Assembly (NCBI GenBank): GCA_020650975.1
Contig: JAIPMN010019654.1
Location: forward strand, 1 to 64,000
Length of the DNA stretch: 64,000 nucleotides
Direction of reading: 5' to 3'
From: Apostichopus californicus
Lineage: Eukaryota > Echinodermata > Holothuroidea > Aspidochirotida > Stichopodidae
The notes under the pieces are model-generated. The model was not told the DNA's origin, made no database searches, and saw nothing but the letters and a program-made list of their open reading frames with translations. Position numbers and translations under genes: made by a program. This document shows positions 25,101 through 37,100 of this stretch, one piece after another (the first letter of the stretch is position 1; the number at the start of each line of letters is the position of its first letter).

Positions 25101-28100
25101 CCACACAACCACTGCACTCTCATTATCTTCACTGTCACAATTTCACAGAAATTTAAAGCAGCAACAAAGACCTACGTAGGATGCGGGGAACAGGATCCAT
25201 TTATGCTGGATATTCTTAAAGAGATGACCAGTGAGTCAACTTAATTTTTCCTTTATCTCTCTCTCACTCCTTTGACTAGAAAGGGATAGTCCAGTGGGAA
25301 TATTTTTGATTCGATTAAAGAGGAACACATAGTATTTGTATTCAATTTCTATGAGTCGGGTTTTTGAGAAAACAACATTTCCATTTGACAGGTTGGATTT
25401 TTGTACCACAGCTGTGATGTCATCTGTGCATGTCCACAAAACTTTTGTTTTTCCTCAAAATTTGATTCCATTTAACTACATCAAAATTAGGAAGCATCAC
25501 AATCTGAATACATCAACAGTCATTGATGGCTTAAATTTTCACAAATTTCAGAATGATTCGAATATGTTCCTGCTTTCATCGTTCAAAATTAAATTTACAC
25601 CTTCTTTTCTTAAGTATTCGAAATAAACTGGATGTAATAATGTATGTTATATTATCTGGCTATGTTCTCACCATTCAAGACTCGTCAAAAAAGAAATTAT
25701 ATTTGCTAGGTCTGGTGCATGTATGTCACAAAAAGATATGTAAGATGTTGAGAGAAAAAACCTGTAACAAAGATCATCTGGCCTCAACCTACCACATATT
25801 TATAGCTGGCCTTACCTAGCCTAGCCTACTTTGAATAGGAATAAGGACTGAAGTTGTCACGGTAACAAAGTTTAAATTCTAATCGTTAGCCCAGTACATC
25901 TCTTTGGATAAGACGAAATTATACCTCCTTGGGTTCGAAAAGAAAATTATAGGTCCTTGAAAAGAAAATTATGATAAGATGAAATATAATATAAATCAGC
26001 TTCTTTATATCATCTCTTTGTAGTAGAGAAATGCTTTTCATTCCTTCACAGTGAAATTGTTGTAATTTTCTCGTCCTGGTAGGTCTTACCGTCTCACTTG
26101 TCAAGTAACATGCAAAATTAAGTCTATAATAGATGTTAAATGTTGCATTAGCATGTTATAAAATAGAACAACTAAAAGATGGAAGCATAGTTGTGTATGT
26201 TATTGTAATCTAGAATCCATCTTTAAAAAAATATATATTATTCTTACATTCTGTTTCAGATATTTTCCAAAAGCTGTCTGGTAGCATCAGGCAAAGATCT
26301 TGGTTGATAGCATGTGGTGCTCATGAGGTGAGAAAGTTTCTAAGCAATAGAGTTAAACATGAAATGTCGAATAGCAAAACCGTACGGGAATATGCGGAAA
26401 GTCTTACTCGTTCAAACAGCAGTTCCAGAGTTTTTCACAAGAATATAAATCATCTTATTATGTAAAACACAAATCTCCAGCATTCTTTTCACTTTTTGAA
26501 TTTATATGGATGAACAAGGTAGCACCTGTCATCTTTTTTTCCTTATAGCTTTTTCATTATTCTACATGACTCAACCCGTAATTCTGTTTTTTACCTCTAT
26601 CTCTTTCGCAGCCTTTGGTGATGCTGTTATCCGCTAACGATGTTCTCATCCTACACTGTTCTCTGCACGCTCTTACCAGCCTAGCTTCGAGGTAAAACTT
26701 AAAACAATCTTTCTTTACATTCTTTTTACTTTTAAAATCAAATTGTCTTGTTTGCCTTGTTAGATCTTTCTGTCTTCAAGGACAAATTTCTTTGTACATG
26801 TTCAATCTTTACAACAGATAAAGCTAATTTAGAGATGCAACATTGCTTGAGGCTGAAAATTTCAAGATGAGATTGAACCTGCGTGTGAAATAAGAATCCT
26901 GAGTGAAAACAGATTAAAGAGATAGTTATGTATATCTATGTATAGAAAGTTTTACTTACAGAGATTAAAAACTCATAATTTGAAGGATTGTTCAATTAAT
27001 TACTATTATATTTAACTATGTAAAAAAAATATTAAAAGTTGCAATGTCATTTCTGTGTTTAGATTCATTCCCCCCAATTTTTAAGAATTATGGATAAAAC
27101 CAGCCCTTTAAAATAATACATATCATGTGGTTATAATAATTGCCCCATTTTTCTTTTTCAAAGATGTAACCCAATTACTGGTTGTTTTTTTTCTAAATTC
27201 AGCCTCTGACGTTGTTTCCAGATTAGTTTTTATTCTCTTTTAATGCAATTTAATATCACCGGCCACTGTGTAATGATGTTAATGGATGATTCGTAAACGC
27301 AAGTAAAGCGAGGTATAAATTCTGAAAGTGAACTACTGGTTATGTGTTCTGTTCTGTATGTGTTCTGTCTTAATGATGTAGTGCTCTATGTAATTGTTTT
27401 GAGGGCCTGATGTTTCGATCCTTGTAGGCAAACTTACCTTTGAAGAAGAGATTCTGCTAGGATCAAAAGGGCACACGCCCTCTAAAACGTCTATATTTAC
27501 CGACCGTACAGAGGCTTCAGATAAGCCGTTTCGTAACCTTTTTTTTTTTTTTTTATGTCTCTCACTTTTAAAATATTCTGTGAGCTTCACATCACAAAGT
27601 ATTGCTTTTTAGGTATTGTCTTCTAAATTTAATATTTTGCAATTATCTTGTAAATCATTTGGTAATCTCTTTTTCAAACCACCGATGTATCGATCTATTA
27701 TCTTTTTTTTAGTGCTGAGTCACGGTCCATCGTTGCCGAGTTGGACTGTATAGAGACACTGCTGAATATCATCCAGGAGTATGACGTCATTTCAAAAAAG
27801 TCAGTAATAGCTCTGCGTTTACCTTTGAGTGACAAGAGTTTCCGTTGCACTTAAACTAATTAGCGTTCCTTCTGTTGTTGATGCTATTGGGGGGAGGGGG
27901 TGTGTTGTTTGCAAAGTGCGTAGAATTTGCTGAAGAAATTTGGGGCTGCTAATGGGTTGAATAATACTGTTTTCAATTAGACTGAACAAAATTAAAGGTT
28001 TGTTTACTGAAGTATTAGAATCAAGATTATTATGTTTTCTTACAGCAGTTGATGATGGGATTGGTTGGACAAAGTTTTGTATAAAATGGGGGTAATCTAT

Positions 28101-31100
28101 TGTACAAAGCAAAGAAATATTAAAGGGAGATTTTAGTGGCACTAAAACGGTTAAACATGATAAACCTAGTATCGGTAGGCTACCATTATGTGCTCATTAG
28201 TATGTGTTAGGCTTCAATATTAAACTGTTAAACTAGGTAAACCTAGTAAAGGTACAGGCTAACATTAGGTGCTCATTAGTGTGTGTAGGCTTCAGTAGTT
28301 AACTGTAAAAACATGGTAGACCTAGTATAGATAGGCTACCATTACATTCTCATTAGTGTGTGTTAGGCTTCAATATCAAACTGTTAAACATGTATGGGTG
28401 TTTCATTCTAGATTCACTTTATAGCACAACAGCAGATACTGTTTATAAACAAGACAAGTTTTTAATCTGTAATCTTATTGTTTTTTTCTTACCTCTGACA
28501 GGCTCTCGGCTAGTCTGTTAAGAATACTCTGCCAGGAGGGTCAGGTCAGGGAACAGGTCAAGATTTGTGACGGCGTACCGATGCTCCTGAGCATTTTACA
28601 CTACGACAACATACAGCTTTTATGGAACGTGGTGAGTTGTTCTCCCTCGAAATATTCGTCTTTCTTCCCTTTTCTTCCTACCCTTTTTTACCCCTTCCCA
28701 TTTTTTCCCTCCCACTTCCCACTCCAACTTTTCCCTCCCACTTTCCCCCACTTCCTCCCACTTTTTTCCTTTCCCCTTTTTTTCCCTTCCCCTTTTTTTC
28801 TTTGTTGTCTTCCGTACAAGAGGAAGAATTGTTTTGAGTAGAATGTAAATAAAACGAAAATTCTCACCAAAGCATGATGCTTTCACTTCATAAGCAATGC
28901 TTCCCTGACCCACCCCCCCACCCCCACCCGTTCCTCATCAGGGCTGGCTGACAACATTCTTACACATCATATTATAAGGGTCTTTATTTTCTTCTGGTAG
29001 AAATTGTAAAGGTAGCTTGTGAAAACATACTAATATCATTCATGCGCTGGGTTTTTTCGTCCAAATAATCTTTCTTACTTTTTCAAAGTATCTTGCTTGC
29101 TTTCATCAATAATCATTGGAAAGGGTTTCTTCTCGTAATTACAGGTCGTTACAAGATAACGTAGGATTTATCTCTAAGTAAACTAATATTTTGTTCATGT
29201 ATAGTTTTCCTTGACTTGCACTAATCAGTCATTTGTCCTTGGGTTAGGGCTTCTATTTAAATTTATATCAAAATAGAAATGATGCCAGAAAAGTTTCCAA
29301 TTGCCTGTAAAAAAATACATTGCACTATCCATGGTTATCAAGTAACGTAATTCCTGTAGGTATTTGTCATTAGTGATTATCGTCCTTGAGAATCTTAGTA
29401 AAGAGGTAACTGTCTGCACCCTGGTCAAGTCTATCAAAACCTACTATGTATAAATATCCGGTATGATACAGTACACAAAACTATACGAAATGATAGTGTT
29501 TCTTTATACTACTTCATCTCCTAATGTCAATTGCATGATCCATGGTTACCAGGTAACGTAATCCCTGTAGGTATTTGTCATTAGTGATTATCGTCTTTAA
29601 GAATCTTAGTAAAGAGGTAACTGTCTGCATCCTGTGGTCAAGTCTATGACAATCTACTATGTATATATCCGATATGATACAGTACACAAAACTATACGAA
29701 ATGATAGTGTTTCTTTATGCTACTTTATCTCCAAATGTAAATTTTAACTGGAGTAAATATTAACTTCCCCACTTCTCTGTTTAAAATTCCTGTTTATTTC
29801 ATCTCTCTCTTTAGGTCTGGTGTTTGACCCAGCTTGCTGAGGATCCGGACAGCAGTAATGATATCAGACTGTTGGGGGGAATTCCCCTTCTTTTGACATT
29901 ACTAGAGTAAGTACAGAGAGATTAAATGATAACCACATACACATAGAAAGTACAACAATGATTAATTTGAGTGGTTTGATACTGCTCCCCAAATTGTAGC
30001 CTGTTTTTCTAAAACTTACAAAATGAAGAAAGATATTCATTTAGGAAATTTAGGCAAGTCAGATTACATAATTATTTCTTCCATAAAAAAAAATGCAATG
30101 AGGTTGATAGGACACAATACTTTGTATCTGATTTTCAGTCTGTTCCGATTACATTTCATATATACTGAAGTATTATCTTTTATCTTCTTACAAAAGATGT
30201 TTAATACAATGTGTAATTCTGCTTTCTATCTTGTGTTGTTATCATCTCAATATAATCAGGTAGAAGTTAGCAGTCACTAACAGCACCCAAACAAACATAC
30301 TGTTCTTAAGAATTAGAGGGCAGCAGTCCTAAATAACAATTACTTATAATAATCAAAGGTAATATATGTCATAATACAACATGTACAGTCTTTGTTTGTT
30401 CCATGCTGAGATTGAATTATTTATCGTTCCTTCAGTAACCGAGAGTTTTCAACAGATAAGTCATCCTCCACCGCCATCCGTAGTGCAAATCCAGCTGGTC
30501 GACTTATGTCAGTGTCCTCACTTGTCGAGGAATCGGTAAGTAAAATATCGACAGAATGCTTTTCTTATCCCAAGGAATCAAAGATGTAGTTTGTCTCATT
30601 CAGAAAATCCTTTACTTTAGAGAACTGTTTCATGTATCAAGTCTCTTGCCAACCCCTCCCTCTACCCCTCCCTCTCTCTTTCCTTCCATCTCTCTTCCTT
30701 CCCCTTACCGTTTCCTACCTCTCTCCCTTCCCTTCCATACCCCTCTCTCTTCCCTTCCCACTCTTCACTCAACTGTCCTCTATTTCTTGAGCTATTATTA
30801 ATCCCATAGGCAAGATTTTTTTGGTAATTCACCCATAACTCTCAATTAACACTGAATGAATCATAGGTATTTTTGTTTGATATTGAGTTTTAGTAACATT
30901 GAGAGGTATTTTTTAAAGTAACAGAAAATTTGAAACCAAACTGTTATATGAATATTGATTACTTCTTTACATTCAGGAAGAGGAAGTTTCTTGGGATCAA
31001 CGGCTCTCTTTAAAATCAGGTGAGACATCGTTCTACTTTCTTCATCTCCATGGTATTACCCCTCTGGATTATCTCTGATCATCTTTTGGTATAAAAAAAT

Positions 31101-34100
31101 GTTTTTCAAAAAATGGTACTTAAATTTTGCAGTTATTCTCATCTTGTAGATTAAAATTGAATTAACAAAACCAAAGTTAGTACCATGCTTGGTTTAATGA
31201 GTGATTGAATGGTCACAAGAATATGTTGTTTGAAAGGTGTTACGACATGCAATTCTGGTCGCATAGTCTTCATAGCAACTTGGAGTAGAAGAATTAGTTT
31301 TAAATTGGAGTCGCGATCAATGATCAGAAAAGAATTTGCTCTAAACCTGAAATTATTGTCGAGAGTGTTATTTTTTCAATTTTAATCATTTTCACTGACA
31401 CCGTTTGTGTTCCTTTGTTTGTTTGTTTTTAGTTTTTATTTATTTATTTTTATTTATTTTTTATTTAATTATATTTATTTTTTATTTATCAATTAATGAT
31501 GTTTAATTTCTTATCTCTTACAGCATGTTGTGCTGCATTGACACAGCTTATCCTGAATGATACAAACGCCCAACTCATTGTACAGGTAACCATGGTGATA
31601 AACAATTCAGTGTGAAGCTGTATTTATGATACCATGATGGCCTTGTAGCCTAATGTAATGTTTCATTTACATGCCTATGCATGTCATGTAAAGAGCAAAC
31701 TAAAAATATCCAAACACCATTTGAATAGGTATAATAAAGAAACACCTGTGGATTGTTTCATCCACAAAAAAAATGAGACAAATCTAAGCTAAGAGGGAAG
31801 GTGAGGTCAGACCGTACCAAAAAATAGGTACGTAGGTCTGTAGAATACAAAACCAATTAAAAACAAAGGAAAAAGTCTGTTAATGCAATAGCTCTATGCT
31901 GTTATATTGATGAAAAAGAAATATAAATAAAGGCAAGAAAAAGTTAACAACATGATTGGTTAAACTAAATAACTGGCCAGGTATACCACAGAACACTTAA
32001 CTTACATAGTAATTTACATATTAATTTAATTTATGTATTGGTCTGTCTTAGGACCGAGTGTCTCATAGAAGATGGTTAAACCTAATAACTGGCCAGGTAT
32101 ACCACAGAACACTTAACTTACATAGTAATTTACATATTAATTTAATTTATGCATTGGTCTGTCTTAGGACCGAGTGTCTCATAGAAGAAGTTTAAACTTA
32201 ATAACTGGCCAGGTATACCACAGAACACCTAACTTACATAGTAATTTACATATTAATAATAATTTAATTTATGTATTGGTCTGTCTTAGGACCGAGTGTC
32301 TCATAGAAGAAGTTTAAACTTAATAACTGGCCAGGTATACCACAGAACACTTAATTCACATAGTAATTTACATATTAATAATAATTTAATTTATATTAAT
32401 AATAATTTAAGTATTGGTCTGTCTTAGGACCAAGTGTCTCATAGAAGAAGGTTTTGATTATGTTTTATACGTTTTCTTGCTTTGATAGAACAATGGCATC
32501 TACAGTATCGGAATGCTTATATTTCCGACGAAAACGGCAAAATCACAGGACGCCAAGGCGGTATATAACTTACAAGTAAGTAGACAAAGTCTATGTAAAG
32601 GTTTTCTTCTCTAACCCTGTGATCTCTGTTTCTTTTTATCACAAAAAATGATTGCAACTATATAAATTTCAAACAGATTTTAAGATTGAGAAATTGAGAG
32701 ATTAGAAATTGCTGTGCGTCGCCATTCCTGTCTCTCCATCTCTCGACCGGTTTGAACAAAAAGTATTTTTCTCTCTTTCGTCAAGAAAAATGCTTTCCGA
32801 GCTTTGAGATTCTTATTCAGCATGGAGAGGAATCGGCGACTTTTTAAGAGGCTATTTTCACCGGATCTGTTTGCAGTTTTTATCGACGTTGGTCACTACA
32901 CCATGGAAATTGAAGCTTACAGCTCTGTGGTCGATAAACTTAACTCATTGCCGGTAAGTTCCACTAAGCAAGACCTGTGTGGAGATCTTCTCATATAAAC
33001 ACTGTTAAACACAATTCTGTAGACAATGGCTGGCGTGTTTGTTGTGATTCCTTAGGTAGATGGCTTAAAGGTAGTAAGAAGACCCCAAATTATTGCACCC
33101 TTCTATTTTCTAGAAGTTTTCAATAATAAATTTCCTGGAGGTCTTTACTCTCCAAATTGTTCTCAGACATTGTTAAGGAACACCCAAGATGACTGAATGT
33201 CCCAGTTAGGAAAATTTCCTCGAAGGCTGTAATAAAAACAGTTTAAGAATATTCACCAAAGGTGACCATATTTGAATATCTAGCATATTTTTGGGCCAAT
33301 ACAGCATACCTTTTAAAGTCAACAGTCTTACCATAGTGTGTGGCTACCGAATAAGAAATGCTAGTGTTATGCAAATTTGTCAGAACTCCTGAGATTGATA
33401 TTCTTTGCCTTCCTTCGATTAACATCACTAACTTATGTTTAATGTTACGAAAACAGTACTCTTGAATTCCACAAGCTGTTCCGAAACAGTAACAAGCTAT
33501 GACTATATGGCTCGGCTGTATAGCTTTGATACCCAATCCTTTCGTTGTTCTGATGGGGTGTAATGTGTACAAGTGTTTAATGTGAGGGAATGTTAGTTTT
33601 ACAGAATTGCTTTGTTTTTCCAATATATCTCTAACCCAAACAAGACCAATATCGTACAATTCGTTAACAATTTTTCTGACGGTTGGAGAGTGTTCAAAGT
33701 CACTGATTAGATCAAACTTTTCATGTTGATGTTGCATCTGTTTCTTCAAAGATTTGAGAAACATATGTACTCAAATGCTCAAATTAGGGCTGTTATTAAT
33801 GTGAGGTGTCTGCGACTCACAGGGCTGTTCCCAGCTGGCATCGACCAATTTAGGTTGAGTCCATTCTACCGTTTTATGTATCGTATTTCGTAGTCAAAAT
33901 AGTCATTTGATTTTACGATGTTTGTGATATCTCGAAAACAAAGTTGCTAGATATGCAAGCTGCCTTCTTTGTTGACTTTAGTATGAAATTATTTTTGTCA
34001 CTTGACCAAATTTCATCCTCTTTTTCAGCCAACTGAGTTATCTCAGATGAAGATCAGCTTACAGGACACAAACCAGAACAGAGAACCGAGTCAGTCCATT

Positions 34101-37100
34101 TCAGGTTATTCAGTCTACGAACATCTCGGCACTGGAGCATTTGGAAGCGTTTATAAGGTCGGTCCTACCTTCCCCATCGTCTGGCAATTCAAATGAATAG
34201 CATTGTGGTCACAATTTTTTTTTGAATTCAATTTTGTGCAAAAAGCCTTTGAAACTGATTAAAAATTCTTTCTATGAGACTTTCCTTAAAAACTGAAAAT
34301 TATTGTTTTTGTTTCTCCCTGGGTTTCAGCAGGCTGTCATATCAGTAAAAATAAATTTAATAGCTTTGTGATATTTTTAACCGTTATCCATTACTAAGAA
34401 GTCTTGTTATGTATCCATTTTAGATCCATGTTGTAATAATGAAATTTTATAATAATGGTTAAAAACTCAAATGTGTGCGACGTCATCAATATGTCGTTAT
34501 TTAAAGTATCGTTATACATCTGTTTCGTAACCACGTCGACATTCTTTGCACCTAAAAAAACATTACATTTATTCTCTTTTCATATTAAGGTGAAGAAGAA
34601 TGCTCAGGGTAAATTCTTGGCTCTGAAAGAGATCTCGTTCAACAATCCTGCCGTCGGCCGGACAGCCAAGGAGAAGGAGAAGAGTATAGCTGGCATCATC
34701 AGTGAAATCACCATCGTCAAGGAGGACTTAAGACACCCTAATGTAGTGAGGTACTTCAGGACGTTCACAGACGATAAAAGTGAGTATCTCTTCCTGTATT
34801 TCATAAACCCCGGCCTGCTTGATTGCCTTCTTCCAGTCACTTGTTATTCCACCCATTTGTCAACCCTTGCTGGCTCTTTATCAAACCAGCTTTTCTCCCT
34901 GTCATTCCTGTTTCATTGTTTGTATTCTTCTCTNNNNNNNNNNNNNNNNNNNNNNNNNNNNCCCCCCCCCCCCCCCCCCGCCCCCTTCTACCCAACCCTG
35001 TAGTCCTTCCTCTGTTTGATCCCTTCTTCGTTAGGCCTTTGCCCTTCTCTGCTTTTTTTCTTTTTCCTCTACCGTGATGTTTTCTTCATTCTCTACTGTT
35101 TTAGCTATATTTTCCCAGTTGTGTAATGATCCACTTACTCCCAATCCCTTTTTTGATTCCTTGCCGAAGGCTCAAGGAATCTATGCGATGGTGATTGTGT
35201 GTGCATATGTGTGTGCGTGTATGTGACGCCCTTGGCTTGTAAACATGTTAACTCACCAATGAATGGCAAGTTGGATTGAAGTCATACTTGATACATATAT
35301 GTGCCATAGTCAGTAGAAGAGCCATATTGATTTTGGTGCTCATCTCAAGAATATTAATGAGGGCACAGGGTCAAATGTAAACATTTTCAGAATTGAATCA
35401 TGCTTTGTGTGAAGGTGTTTGTAGATAGCGGGTACATGATAATGTATGTTGAATGTGATATTATGCACATTTATTAGGGAGCAGGGCTTGAGTTGATTTT
35501 TGATAAAAATAGCTTGTCAACATGGTAAGTTAACATATTTAGTAGGTAGGTCCACAGTCAGTGAAAGAACCTTGCTGATCAATTTAATCAACAATGATGT
35601 AAGCTTGGGATTATAATCTCAATTGGCAAGGAATCACAATAAGCCCCACTGGCTTGATGGTTTTCTTTGCCAAAATGTTCAAAAGTATACAAAACTGACT
35701 TTCATTCTGAATTACTAAATTAATACTGATGCTCTTACTAAGAATACTTAGCAAGCTATTATGCAGTCGTTTGCTTGAAGAAATTGATGGTAATTCCTAG
35801 TCGGTAATATATGCTTTTGTCTATCGTTACCATATTTTGATTTTTAACAACTGGTTTCGGGACAGGTAGTTGGAGGGTGCTATTCTGGGGGTGGAATAAA
35901 GTCCTGTCGATGAACTGATTTGGCATGAAGGGAAACAAAGATTAATGTTCAAGTATCCATTAACCAGTAAAGCATACAAACAATATGTTCTCTAGTCAAG
36001 CATAGATATAGTATGAAGTAAATGTTATCCTTCTCTAGCAACTCTTTGCCCTCACTATGTTCTAAGGAATTGTTAGGAGCAGGGATGCGCTCACGCCTGG
36101 GAAGCTGCGCCCGGCAGTCCTGAAAGCCGCCCATTAAAGAAAAGTATTTTAAACATTTCCGTGGTCCAACCCCTTTTTTGACGATTAATTGAATTAAATT
36201 TTATCATTACCAACATATGGGTGAATACTTGGCACAGAAGTTTGCTCTGGTAACAGAAACAGATAGTACCATTTGCCATCTGATTATACCTCATTTGCAA
36301 GGGGGGGGGGGGGACCCCACCCCTTAGAACCCCAGGACGTGGATCACACTACCATACAAATCTGCCCTCAACTATTTCTGAGCACATCCTGAGTACTAAA
36401 CTCATCTCTTTGTATTGCAATGCTGGGTTCTAAGTGGATGTATTGACTTTTTTGCCCTCTGTTTTTATTTATATATCTATATACGTATATATGTATACAT
36501 ATATCTATATGTCTATAAGATATATCTAAATGAATATATATATTTAAAATATATAAACTTTTATGGTTGTGTTTTTCATAAGCTGCTAAACAAGGTGAGA
36601 AAAATCAGCTGTTTGTTTTGTTTTTCTTGTGTTGTTTTTTTCTTGGAAAATTTCTTTTAATAAAAGAAGTAAAAGCAAAAGCAGAAGTTGGTTTTGAACC
36701 AGGGACCCTGTGATGCAAAACCTTCTGCTCTACCACTAGACCATTAGAGGAGAGACTGAAATAGTTAGCTTTTCAAATATTTAAAGATCCACTTGTTTGG
36801 ACTGCGAACTCACCTGGCCACTTGGGAACCTTGTCAGGGGGAGAGGGTAGCCGCGAACTCCTTGGCCCGTGATCACTTACCCTTTCTCGCCTCACCCACC
36901 CTCTTACCCCTTCTTGCCTCACCTCACCCTCTTCCCTCACCTTTCTCCCCTTCCCTCACCCTCTTCCCCTTCTCGCCACACCCTCCCTGCCCTATCCCCA
37001 TTTACTCTCCCTTTCTTGCCTCTCTCCTTTTACTCTCCCTTTCTCGCCTCTCTCCTTTCTCACCACAACCTGGTCTTGAACCCAGCAAATCAGGAATGTC

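Noticed and set aside
28581-28913. Overlapping open frames on both strands through the C/T-rich tract
   Set aside because: Low-complexity Pro/Phe/Ser or Gly/Lys/Glu products; composition artefact in a NEK10 intron.
36668-36757. A possible functional tRNA gene on the - strand
   Set aside because: A and B boxes are present, but the acceptor stem does not pair and the anticodon arm is irregular; recorded as a tRNA-like repeat.
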